Source: Euptelea pleiosperma | Taxonomy: Eukaryota; Streptophyta; Magnoliopsida; Ranunculales; Eupteleaceae | DNA length: 64,000 bases | Assembly (NCBI GenBank): GCA_035048495.1 | Contig: CM068552.1 | Location: forward strand, 16,864,753 to 16,928,752 | Direction of reading: 5' to 3' | Shown here: positions 24,001 through 33,621 of the stretch, one piece after another | How positions within the stretch are numbered: the stretch's first letter is position 1 | Layout: each line of letters starts with the position of its first letter | Program-made: the position numbers and the translations under genes | The notes under the pieces: model-generated | The model's database searches: none | The model's input: the letters and a program-made list of their open reading frames with translations, nothing else | Told to the model about the DNA's origin: nothing

Positions 24001-27000
24001 CTTAATTGCATGAAGTGGGTGTGGGAGAGGACTCAAGTGTGGGAGCAAGGACTGTTGCAAACAAGTTCTGGATTGCTTAATTTTCGAAAATGGGAAAAGG
24101 AGCGAGATTCTGGAGCTCGAGCGGGAGCGGCACCTAGCATAGAAGGTTCCCAACTTCCCATAACTAAGGCCTCATCTCTCTCCTCTCATGCCAGGGAAAA
24201 AAGAAAAGAATAATCAATTTACCTGTGAAAGCCAATAGATAAGAAATACGGCCGTTTTCAAATCAACGACCAACCGCATGTGTGCCCCATGTTGGAGCTG
24301 GCTACCTCAGTAAGTCCAGCTGAGGAGTCAGATTTGATGATACACCATGAATAGGCACCAAGGCTACTTTAAAATCAATGCACCAAAAAGTTATTGGACT
24401 CTTGCAGCTGCTAGAGAGGTCTCTAAATCAATCCATGCATGCAATATGTTCACCCTCCCCTCATATTCATTGCAATACTTCCCATCTATGCCTAAATTTG
24501 GCATTATTGAACAAATTACACACACAAACAGACAGATAAGTACATACATCCCACTTGCAGACTTGGGACAACGTAAAAAATATATATTTGGCCAGTTAAA
24601 GGCCTTTTATAAAAAAAATCAGAAAAGTGGGCATGTACTTTTCGTCAACTTAGGTGGATGCACAAAGACATCAGAGCTTTGGCTTTTTAAATCATTCCAT
24701 GAAGTATAATTTTGAAGTAGGACTAAAAGTAATTTCTAAGAACACACCATTTCACCCCAGCTAGCAACAAGCATATATACATTCAACCACACTTCACAAA
24801 ACAGGAAGGACTCGGACTTGGTTAATCACCACGTCATGTTGATTCAATACTTGGGTGAGTTGACTCGTGAGTTCAAAACCAGGTTTTATACAATTCTTTT
24901 TTACTCTGATATCAATGCAAATATATCAAAATATTAAAAAGTTCAAAAGTTCTAAACAGTTATGTTTAACTCGGTAGAGTCATCCAGGCAGACTCAGACA
25001 ACTTCTGGTTGACTTGGACGAGTTATCCGGGTTTCGGCCAAAAACCAGTATGACCCAAGTCTCATTGGTCAGAATGAGTGTCATGCCTGGTCAGTCGACT
25101 TGGCTGAGACTGGACTCTGGAGTGACCCATCTGGTTCGCAATGTACGCATCCGACTACTTTTTCACATACAGTGAGAGACCAGAAAAGCATTTCTAAAAG
25201 CAAAGTGAATGATAAAGAAGCTAAAGAAAAACTACAATTACATTACCTTTTGGTTTCCTCAACCCGAAGCTTAGCATCAAACTCCTTGCTTGGTGGATAT
25301 TTGGGCAAACTTGATGGATCACAGGGAAGAGGCTTTGTTTTAAAGAACTGGGAAAAAACTCGATTAGAGATAAGAGAACTCCCACGATTGCAGGAAGGAA
25401 ATGTAAGCAAGGTTAATATGAAAATCCCATGAGGTAGGTATATATTAGCTGTGCACAGCAAGTCAGAAATCCTAAGTTGCACATGATTGAAACTTCATTT
25501 ACACAGACACAAAAAAGGAATGACATAAAGTCCGTATGGACCATAACTGGGTCATATTTTAGTCTATGACCATGGTAACAGGGAAACCTTATTCCACACA
25601 AAGCTAATTGCATTTCCTGTATTCATTTTTTGCCAAGATAATTACAGTTACAACTGTAGTACAGTGAAGCATTTCACATTTCCATTTCTCATATTGCTTC
25701 CGTATGGAGCTCTTTACCTGGTAGTTATGTCATAAACAGCAAGATTTAACACAGAGGAATGGGGGCCATCATTTGATGTGCTCCACATAGAAGATCTCTT
25801 ATGCCTTTAACCATTGGATGGTCATAACCATCTCGTGCATTGAGCTTTCTTTCCAACCATTTGCAAATTTTTTGAACTGTCCACAAGAATATGATGGATC
25901 AGATGGTTATACTCATCTGATCTGATTGATTTCTGGCATTTGAGGTCTCCTAGGTGGAACCATTGAATGGTGGGGTCCTACTTCCTTGCATGTGTACACA
26001 GCTATGCCATTTATAGACTGTACAGGTTATAGGAAAGTGACATTTTCTTTTTATATTTACGATAAATAAAAGGCAACCTTAATAACAATAAGAGAAGCAA
26101 GGGGATTGGATTTAAGATACAAAACAGTGCTTGTCTACATCATTTCTAATGAGTTGGCTAGCTCATCGACAAGGACCTTTGGTTTTCCAATGTGAAAAAG
26201 CAATCTTTATGTTCTAGAAGCAAATGGTAGTTACTAGTTGGTAACATCTTCAATTGTGGTGAGAGTCGGTGTTTCTTATGTGAAGCAAAACAATAGATTA
26301 TGCTCAAAATCTATCGGGAGCATTACCAAATTGGAGATTTCAAAAGCTCCTTGTAGAAAGTATCATTGGCATAAATAGTAGTAGCAAAAGAAAACCCAAA
26401 CTTACCTCACTTTTAAGTGCAGAAGCAGCTGATCCACGGTCTTCAGGTTCTATTGCAAGGAGAACATCCATAAGGGACAAAGCCGAAGAAGGGAACTCCT
26501 TGAATGTCTCAGATACACAACGATTGTAAGGATGTTGAGGCTTGAAAATTGTTGCATGTCGCAATCTTGCTTTCTGCCAGTACTCCTCGGAAGGCGAACC
26601 ACAGAGCTTAAAGATCTTATGAAGTTGCTCCACCTAGGAATAGTGAATAGAAATATTTCAACCACCAACCAAATCCAAGCCACGTTAAAAAGATAGGAAT
26701 TGGTGCCTTCATGATACCTATTGGGTTGAAAATTGAAACATTATATATTGAAAACTAGAAAGTTGTAAAATTTCAATTAAACAAAAATGCACATACACAC
26801 ACACAGGAAAACTGAAGATGGGCTCCCAATACCCTGTGTAGTAGTCATGGCACACATACCGATCTGATCTAGACTATTTCAAACAGTGGACCACCTTTTT
26901 GCATAGGACACTGGTGAAACTTGAATGAAAAAGGAAAGAGACTCATCAAACTGCCAGTTGTATAGATTTTCTTACAACAGTTAAACCTTAACCTTTTTTC

Positions 27001-30000
27001 ATAGTCGTCCAGGTTAGTAGGATGGTTATGAGCCTCTGTTAGGTCACTGTGCTGTCTGATTTTTAGGCTATGGCCAACCCAAGAGGTGATCCACCAATTG
27101 AATGGTTTCCAGAATGATGGAGTTGGTGGCCAAGTCCACGATATGATGTGTAAGAAGAGAAATCCTAGAGATGCTGAAGAAACAAAAAACCTAAGTTTCT
27201 AACAATAAAAGATCATATGACCCATAACAGATCCAAGAAAATGCAGAATTTTGTATGGTGAGGTGAATACCTCTGTTCTTCCTGGCATGATAGGCTTCCC
27301 AGCAAGCAATTCTGCAAGGATGCAACCGGTACTCCACAGATCCACAGCAACCCCATATTCCGTAGCACCGAGCAAAAGCTCAGGAGGTCGATACCAAAGA
27401 GTTACAACACGGCTCGTCAGCGGTTGCTTCTGATCAGTATGGAAAAAGTTCGCCAACCCAAAGTCAGCAATCCTGAGAATACCATTATTGTCTATCAGAA
27501 GATTCGAACCCTTGATGTCTCGATGCAGGACCCCACGACTATGGCAGTGTTCAAGCCCACGAAGTAGCTGCTGCATATAACATTTAATCTGCAATCCCAG
27601 AACATGTAATCCCAAATGAGACCATAAATAAATTGCAGAAGTAAGTTATTGGTTGCATTTACGTTGGAGAAAAGGTAAGAGGAAACTCAAGGAACCTGCC
27701 AGATAGACTGCAAGGGCGGTCTATCAACAGCATTAGGATATATGTGGCTCACATGCATAGGATTGGACCATCATTCAATAGGTTCCACCCAGCTTTAAAT
27801 TTTTTTGGTCAAGCTGTCTCAGTGTCAGGCTACAGACAAAGATTAGACTAAGTGACTTGCCCAAGTCATAATAAACTTAATATAAACATGGCAGTAACTC
27901 AGACAACTAACTCGTATGTCGTATCACTTTTGGTGGTGATAGAGTGGCATAGTGAAACCAAGAACTTAATTACTTGGTACAAATAAAGATATTTTGTAGG
28001 CCCAATCAATCTGATTGGATCAATCAGATCTATCATATTCTTTTTTCTTTTTCTTTTGGATATGTAAATTTATAATAACCTTCTGAACAGTCTGAAGAAA
28101 AAATATGGTGAATGGTCTAGGGAAAAGTTTATAGATTGAACAATTAGAATCCAATGTCAAAAATTTTATTGGTAATGAAAGAATTTATTAAAAAGATAAC
28201 GAGAAACTAGGGGAGATTATCCCCGATGTACAAAAATACTCTATAGGCCCCTCTTTTGAAAGAGAGCCCGCTATTGTGTTAGCACTCCTAAGAGTGTGTG
28301 TATACAAAATATGAAAGATCATCCTCAACACACTCCTTAAACTGTGTCCAATTGGTCAAGTTTTGGAATGGAGATCTCCTATGTGGGGCCAATTGAATAG
28401 TAAGTCCCACCATCTGAACCAAGAGTACTGCACTATCGGTGACACCTTATGGCCTACCTAATGGGTACCTTAGTTTTCCTAAAGGTAAAAAAGGAGAAGC
28501 AAAGACCTGTGGTTCAGTAAACTTGATACCCGGTGATGCTGCAAGCCCAGCAAGATCATGCTCCATATATTCGAAGACAAGGTACAAGCTGCAGGACATC
28601 CGTGATGTGACCAGACCCTCGAGCTTCACAACATTTGGGTGATCAAGCCTACGCAGAATGTAGATTTCCCTCGCCATAAAACGGACGCTTTCTGGATCCA
28701 TATTAACGAACCGCACTTTCTTCAGTGCGACAATTTTGCCAGTTTCAAGATCTCGGGCTCTGTAAACGTTGCTATAAGTTCCTTGTCCAATCTGCATAAA
28801 TAACATGATGTTGGAAAAGAAAATAAAAGATGGTGAGCAAATCAAGTGGACTGACCATTATTTTCACTGAGACAGTAATTGTCAAGCACCAACCAGAATA
28901 CCAGGTCTGAAGAATCTCAAATAATATTGCCTTCAATTTGCACAATCGTTCTCTGTTTTCATAAGACTTGAAACATGGGACATGAGTGCGAGTCCATTTG
29001 AAACTAAGTTAAGAATCCGAACAATTTGTTTTGGGTTTGAAAACTTCATATTGTAGTCTGAAAAGTTTTGAGTTTCAATTTATTCACACCAGGTTCTTCA
29101 CGTACTTCGAGTTCTTTTGGGTTTTCAGTAAACAGGGTTACTTTTTTTAACTCCACTTGAGCCTTGATCTAGACACTGATTCTTTACAAATAACTTAATA
29201 AAGCTCTAATTTTATATAATTCAATCAAATTATTCCACCATGTTTTAGTTAGTCAATTATTCAACTATGTTGCAAATCTCCGAAACACGTTTTTAATAGA
29301 AATATAAACCTAAATCGAAGATTACACAAAACCGCATGGATCGCTATGATTGCCCTTTCATTTTTTATTTTTTCCTTTTTGTTGCACAACTGATATATTA
29401 CATGGTAATATGGTGATCATGCTGAAATAATGTTAGAAGAAAAGAAATGGCCATATCAAAAGTTCTTAATTCTGGTTTAAATGAAGATTTCTGAGACTCA
29501 AAAGAGAAACAATCTGTCAATATCATAGTGTTTTTTGCTAATTCTCTATAAAGATACATTAAAGAACTATAACTTTTGACAAAGTTCTTTACTAATTTAT
29601 GTTTCCTAAAACCATTTCCTTGTTTAGACCAAAGGAAGATATTTTGATTGAAGGTTGCATCAATTAAATTGATGCTTCCTCTGATGTTAATAAATGTATC
29701 TGTGATTTTTTTTTGATCAGTAAAGATGAATTTATTAAAGGCAGGACTAAGAAGGCCCCACTGAAAACAAAACAGCAACTAAAACCAAACACCAAAACCC
29801 CCACCCTCCTAAAGACAGCACCATAAAGAGGGCCAGACCTAGGAGATCAGACTTTCCCATCGAAACACAATCTTAAAATCTAAACCCTTGAAGCTCCGGA
29901 ATGACTGACCCCCAATGGCACAAAGTGGCTGTGATCACAAATTCATGTTCTTCATAACAAATGCATCTGAAAATTATCTCCAAAAAGGCCACTTCAATAT

Positions 30001-30962
30001 CCTTATTACTCAATAGCTGAATTAATTCAAATATTGCACCGTGTTTCTTATAGATGAGCTGAAGTTAGCAATTAATCATTTCCACAGAGATCAGGTTAAT
30101 CATCACAATCATTATGTTCTCCCATGATTATATGTCTTTTGAAGGAAAAAAATAAAATAAAACTGGCTATATTATGAAAATTATATTTAAGTACATCTAC
30201 ATCATATTAATCAAGTGGATTGAACTACAGCAGTGATCACACCACAATTATAAATTTCCTACAATTCAATTACAAGCATAGGAAAAAATTCATAGATATT
30301 TCAGAATATATGTATGTCTAAAAAACTAAAAGATGCAGATGAGACAGAAACTCAAAATATATGGAGTCAAGTGAACCAACAATGTGAACTTTGAAAATGA
30401 GGTATAATAAACACTTATCAAAAAATGAGGTATAATATTTAAAAAATAATGAGCAAGAGAGAAACAAGTAAAGAAAAGGATAAGTAGAACTGACTTTGTT
30501 TAATTTCTCGAATGAATCAGCCCTTCTAGGCAACCACCCCTTGATTGCTTCTCCAGCCACTGCTGTGAGCCAAGGTGGCCACCCCGCAGCAACCTGTTCC
30601 CCCGCAATGCCATTGGGCATACTAACTAACCTTGAAACTAGTGGCAGTCTTCCATTCACCTCAATATCCAATGATACCTGTCTCTGATGATCAGCTAATG
30701 CAGGCTGCTCAATAATCAATGGCCTCTTCCCTCCCTCATCTGATGAAATTGGAGTGGAGACCACTTTCTCTTGTGCTGGTGGCTTCGATATCCACCTCGC
30801 TGTTCCATTGATCCCGCCACTACCACTAGCATCAACCTCCACTACAATTTCCTCCCTCCTTGAGGGAGCAACCAATCGTTTTGAAGACTTGCTCGATCCC
30901 TTCTCTCTCTGGTTTTCAACATAGTCATCTTCTGCCGCCCTTTTTGAGCAAATGCAGCCCAT
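15019..30962 (-). CDS. CDK-like Ser/Thr protein kinase, IBS1/At1g54610 group
   Basis: Eight exons in transcript order: 30495-30962, 28507-28791, 27271-27588, 26406-26633, 25247-25347, 23747-23861, 23156-23662 and 15019-15219. All introns are GT-AG and in phase, giving 740 aa. The N-terminus MGCICSK is a myristoylation plus palmitoylation signal, so plasma-membrane anchoring is likely. Residues about 125-156 (AGWPPWL, GEAIKGW) are the conserved pre-kinase segment of this group. Catalytic features are the G-loop GQGTYSNVY (158-166), Lys180, HRDIKGSN (273-280), DFG at 293-295 and PPE at 319-321. The cyclin-helix equivalent is PESVRFMAREI rather than PSTAIRE. A basic polar tail (about 434-674) follows, then a conserved C-terminal block, SGPLLPPGGN plus a charged helix, coded by the last exon. 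Family members include Arabidopsis IBS1, linked to defence priming; cyclin dependence is not established. The last intron (15220-23155) is filled with TEs. Confidence 0.95.
15524..15825 (-). mobile_element. 5'-truncated LINE-1-like insertion with target duplication
   Basis: On the minus strand it encodes a LINE ORF2 tail reading VWKERSRRIFEDKES followed by YYWASAIPDLKRFRFEDFVF, and ends in an A-run (T-run at about 15523-15531 on the plus strand). It is flanked by TACTATCATT at 15514-15523 and 15826-15835. Tail, truncation and duplication together indicate target-primed reverse transcription. It lies in the last kinase intron, in the same orientation as the gene. Confidence 0.9.
16184..16581. 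mobile_element. TIR element with 24-bp ends rich in cacgtgg motifs
   Basis: The left end contains ttctggaatgttgctccaaa and the right end is its mismatched inverse, tttggagcagcactccagaa. The interior is non-coding and contains several cacgtgg/gccacgtg motifs. No target duplication is evident, so the superfamily is not assigned. Confidence 0.6.
16802..17165 (+). mobile_element. Solo LTR of a copia-type retrotransposon (TSD AGTGT)
   Basis: It begins TGTTGGAG and ends CACAACA, and is bounded on both sides by AGTGT (16797-16801 and 17166-17170). No primer-binding site or coding sequence follows. It matches the 3' LTR at 20885-21226 in its start, in the 'cccacttcccacgtggg' block, in the catatata promoter-like stretch and in the 'taaccctaatctcc' block. 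The 5-bp duplication around one LTR shows loss of the interior by LTR-LTR recombination. Confidence 0.88.
17171..17952. other. Intron sequence between LTR elements, nothing recognised
   Basis: This is AT-rich last-intron sequence of the kinase gene. No coding potential or clear repeat ends were seen. Confidence 0.4.
17953..20574 (-). mobile_element. Degenerate copia retrotransposon A, minus strand, internally deleted
   Basis: The 3' LTR (minus strand) is 17953-18195, starting TGTTGAATG after a purine tract (cttgagagggag) and ending GAGAACA. The 5' LTR is only a stub, 20519 to about 20574, followed inward by the primer-binding site TGGTATTAGAGC. Between them, on the minus strand, lie gag sequence with a C-x2-C-x4-H-type zinc knuckle (about 19310-19360), a reverse-transcriptase start (WELVTLPQGKKPIGCKWVY, about 18540-18840) and an RNase H end (TKHIEVDGHFIKEEL, about 18230-18460). 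Integrase and most of the reverse transcriptase are missing, and frames are broken. The element is dead. Confidence 0.85.
20577..21226 (+). mobile_element. Copia retrotransposon B: RNase H end plus 3' LTR
   Basis: On the plus strand 20577-20877 encodes the end of a copia RNase H domain (CDNKAAIGIAHNPVQHDRTK, then HEQVADILTKG). It is followed by a ttgatggggag polypurine tract and an LTR at 20885-21226 starting TGTTAGAG and ending ACAACA. The 5' part is absent: the element begins abruptly at the truncated LTR of element A, so the junction near 20575 is a rearrangement breakpoint. Its LTR is related to the solo LTR at 16802-17165. Confidence 0.85.
20972..21042. repeat. Five tandem 14-bp CACGTG-containing repeats inside the LTR
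   Basis: The unit is tgtcacgtgaatag with small variations, repeated about five times. Most units carry the palindrome CACGTG, the G-box bound by plant bZIP and bHLH factors. The related solo LTR lacks this array. Confidence 0.8.
21227..22368. other. Intron sequence with decayed dispersed repeats
   Basis: The stretch near 21770-22090 (gcccgacatcggtacgacgtgtctgacacgac and following) is a diverged relative of the tandem repeat at 1051-1566. The rest is AT-rich and without recognised genes. Confidence 0.45.
22369..23155. repeat. Diverged tandem duplication (about 2 x 370-400 bp) next to kinase exon 7
   Basis: Bases 22369-22730 and 22783-23155 align along their length, sharing ggaaagaggtttca, 'cagggtttaggatagggttt' and 'cattaggtttcaga' blocks in the same order. 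The right copy abuts the splice donor of exon 7 on the minus strand. The left copy retains a donor-like GTAAGTC on the minus strand, near 22717. Confidence 0.8.
24820..25130. repeat. GAGTTGACTCG-type dispersed repeat in kinase intron 5
   Basis: Many copies of the words gagttgactcg, gacttgg and gagtcatcc occur, with partial self-complementarity. Similar blocks lie at 35390-35745 and 42905-43440. Element boundaries are not clear. Confidence 0.5.
28165..28290 (-). mobile_element. LINE RNase H tail fragment
   Basis: On the minus strand it reads ANTIAGSLSKEG, which matches the C-terminal ANxxADSLAKxG motif of plant LINE RNase H domains, followed by a stop region and an AT-rich 3' tail. It is a short remnant in kinase intron 2, in the same orientation as the gene. 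Confidence 0.6.
29706..29958 (-). mobile_element. 5'-truncated LINE-1-like insertion in kinase intron 1
   Basis: The minus strand reads a degenerate CHWGSVIPELQGFRF, the counterpart of YYWASAIPDLKRFRF in the LINE at 15524-15825, and ends in a poly(A) (T-run near 29706). The flanks AAATGTATCTG (29692-29702) and AAATGCATCTG (29959-29969) form an 11-bp duplication with one mismatch. Confidence 0.82.
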
Positions 30963-32227
30963 AATCCTACCTCACAGTCCCCTGTTCCCAAACAGGTGAC
31001 TGCCAAATTCCTGCAATTCCCTGCTAAACCAGTTATCATGAGCTGTACCCCACAATGCATTTATGCCCGACCAACATTCCTCTTCAAACTCAGAATTCCG
31101 CAAATCCACAAATGACCTCAGTCAGGGGATCATCTCTCTTGATATTTCCAACTCCTCAAATCTCATCCAGTAACATCAAAATTCAGATTCCTCCTCAAAA
31201 TCCAGAACCTCTGAAACCCTTAATAAGAACAAACACAGAAGGAGAAAGAGAGAACAGCTCCCAAAATAAAAATTCTCAAAATCCCAGTTCCAAAATCAGA
31301 AATTTAAAAAAACCAGTTGCCCAAATCATCAGAACACCAATAAAATCCACAAAATTTGAGAGAAGATTGAATCTCGAAATCCCAAATTACCATTCCTCCA
31401 ATTAAGAGAAGAAAAGGAGGGAATATTTTTTTTTAAACCCAGACCAGAAATCCAGCAATGAACACAGGAATTGAATAAAAATCCAAAGTTGGAATATCAG
31501 GAATTTTGGCCGAGGTGGGGACCTCCAACAGCGTTTCGAGGTCTCGCGATTTTCTCTGTTCTCATTTGGTAATAAGAATTAAAAAAAAAACTCTTTTTTC
31601 TTAATTTTTTTTTAGAAATTAGAAAGAAAAAGAGAAAAATAAAGTGAATTTTTTTTTTAGGGAGATTGGTACAGAGGGAGAGGTTTTTTCGGATCGGTTG
31701 AAACCCTAGAAATGCGAGAGGCCGAGGGATTTAGGGTTCGGACAGAGTGGGTAGTTGGTAAGACTTACGAGGCTGACCTGACTCAGCTCTCTCGTTCATC
31801 TCTTCTTAGAGAGAGAAAGTCAAGAGACTTTGAGAGAGTAAGAGAGAGAAGCACGACCTTCCCGCGGTGGGGAAGGAGTGGAGAATCCCCAAATCCCGAA
31901 CCCTGCAAACACAAGATTTTGCTCAACGCCACTCACTCGTGGCAGTGTGCCACCTTCCCCCACCCCCCAGCGAGATTTTTTTTGTTCTTCCTCCCCTGCA
32001 TCCCCAACGTGCGCGCGCGTTTTAGTGAGGGTGGGACCCATCGTTCTCTAAGGGATTGTCTACGTCAATCCTCTGTTACTGACACGTGTCGTACTTGTAA
32101 GGCCTTTAATTTCATTGGCCCCACGAACAAATAACCGAGTTCGTTAAATCTGTGAACGTTTTAAATGACCGTTAACCAGCTCATCTAAAAATGACCGTTG
32201 CCATAGCTTTTTGGGGGATAGAGAGGA
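30963..32227 (-). promoter_or_regulatory. 5'UTR and promoter region of the CDK-like kinase
   Basis: The region upstream of the kinase ATG (minus strand) has no competing gene. It is partly purine/pyrimidine-rich, with gagagagaa runs near 31800-31860 typical of plant core promoters. The transcription start cannot be placed. A palindromic element begins at about 32228, only 1.27 kb upstream of the ATG. Confidence 0.45.
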
Positions 32228-32575
32228 GTAGAACTTTGCTGACCGCCGCCGGTCAGCAAAGTTGCTGAATGCTCACAATATGAGCTACGTGGCACATTTT
32301 TAGAGGACAATGACCGTATTGATGTTTGGCCAGTGTACCTATAAACCACAAATCAACCTGATTAGTGATTTAAAACCTTTGGATCTTTGCATCCCAAATA
32401 TTGGTTAATAATGCTCAAATTGGACGGGTAATATCAACCCATGAAACGACTCAATCCAACGCTTATAGATTACTAATCAGGCTAAATTTTGGTCCGTAGG
32501 AAAAGTTCACATTGTGGGCCGTCAGCGATTTTGCTGACCGGTGGTGGTTAGCAAAATTCTAGTCGATAAGGAGTT
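32228..32575. mobile_element. Palindromic MITE of the 'cagcctgattagtgat' family
   Basis: The ends aactttgctgaccgccgcc / ggtggttagcaaaattct are inverted repeats of about 35 bp, with ggtcagcaaag motifs. The interior has the family core: cctgattagtgattt, aacctttggatctttg, ccaaatattgg, and the mirrored actaatcaggct. The same core recurs at 51218-51757, 52290-52540, 53113-53510 and 54487-54740. Confidence 0.75.
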
Positions 32576-32584
32576 ATGATCATC

Positions 32585-32965
32585 GGACAAAAATTTGCTG
32601 CATTCCCTCTAGCGTTGCGGGTCCCCAGAAAATGTGCCGTGTGGCACACTCTTTTGGGCCCACTGACCAAGAATATTTGGCCCACTACTTGGTGAGTACT
32701 CATAAATGCGCTTGATTGGTGATCTCTAGCCATTCGATCCGAGTATGCAAAAAAAAATAAAAAAATTTACATGAAATCGAGCAGCTGGGAATTGCCCTAT
32801 GAAAAATGCTCCGAACTGGCTAGACATCACGGATCAGGATATTTTTTGTGGCCAAGTCCATCAAGGAATGGGCCGATCAATCATGGTCAGAGGGGCCCAA
32901 AAAAGTGCTACACGTGGTGCATTTTTTAGAGACCCACAATGCCGCAATCTGCAGCAAAAAAATAT
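32585..32965. mobile_element. Palindromic MITE relative, second copy
   Basis: The left arm (aaaaatttgctgcattccctc, gcgttgcgggtccc, gtgtggcacactcttttggg) is mirrored by the right arm (gcccaaaaaagtgctacac, agacccacaatgccgcaatctgcag). It lacks the full central core of the previous element and may be a subfamily. Boundaries are approximate. Confidence 0.6.
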
Positions 32966-32979
32966 TTGACTTTTCGTTA

Positions 32980-33340
32980 CAATGTTATGGGCCCATAAAA
33001 ATGCATCATGTGGCACACTCTTTTTGGGTCGCTGACCCACGAATGATTTGCCCACCCCCTTGATATACCTACACATAAAAAATCAGCCTGATTGGTGACA
33101 TCTAGCAGTTGGATTCGCACATTTTTTATATGGTGATTTCTAGCCATTTGGTTTGAGTTTGTTTTTGGATACTCAGATCAAGCGGCTAGAGATCACTAAT
33201 CAGACTGATTTTGGCCTGCAGGTCCATCAAGAGGTGGGGGTCAATCATTCATGGGTAAGTGGGCCTAATAGTGAGCCACACAGCGCGTTTATACGACTCC
33301 CAACACTGCAACGAGAGCTTATCGCCCCAAAAGAAAAAGA
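32980..33340. mobile_element. Palindromic MITE relative, third copy
   Basis: Its cagcctgattggtgacatct arm is mirrored by agatcactaatcagactgat, with mirrored tgggcccat / gggcctaatagt and gtggcacac segments further out. The edges are uncertain. Confidence 0.55.
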
Positions 33341-33482
33341 TTGAATGTTTTGTCCACCACTTGGTGGGCCTACACATCTAAAATAAAGGCTCACAGAGGC
33401 GAATCTTTGCAATTATTAATCTAGAATAGACTTGCATCCATTACTAAACAATTTCTTGTGTGCAAATATTGACTTGTACAAA

Positions 33483-33602
33483 GAAACGTTCAACAGCTCA
33501 GTTGGTCAGGTCAATGGGGGGTTGTACCCAAAGACCTAGGTTCAAGTCCCGTTCTTACCTGGGGAGGGAGTAGTTAAGGGTTACTAATAAAAAATAAAAA
33601 AT
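33483..33602 (+). mobile_element. tRNA-derived SINE with target duplication
   Basis: It carries a pol III A box (cagctcagttggtcag) and B box (ggttcaagtcc) about 35 bp apart, followed by a non-tRNA body and an A-rich tail (taaaaaataaaaaataaa). The flanks AAATATTGACTTGTACAAA (33464-33482) and AAATATTGACATGTATAAA (33603-33621) form a 19-bp duplication with two differences. The body cannot fold as an intact tRNA, so this is a SINE and not a tRNA gene. Confidence 0.87.
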
Positions 33603-33621
33603 AAATATTGACATGTATAAA

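Noticed and set aside
24347..24709. 120-codon plus-strand reading frame in kinase intron 5
   Set aside because: No conserved motif and no splice signals; likely chance.
31712..32134. 140-codon plus-strand reading frame upstream of the kinase
   Set aside because: Lies in the promoter region, mixed low-complexity composition, no family resemblance.
33483..33560. Possible tRNA gene, because both pol III boxes are present
   Set aside because: The sequence does not fold as a full cloverleaf and continues into an A-rich tail flanked by a 19-bp duplication, which identifies a SINE.
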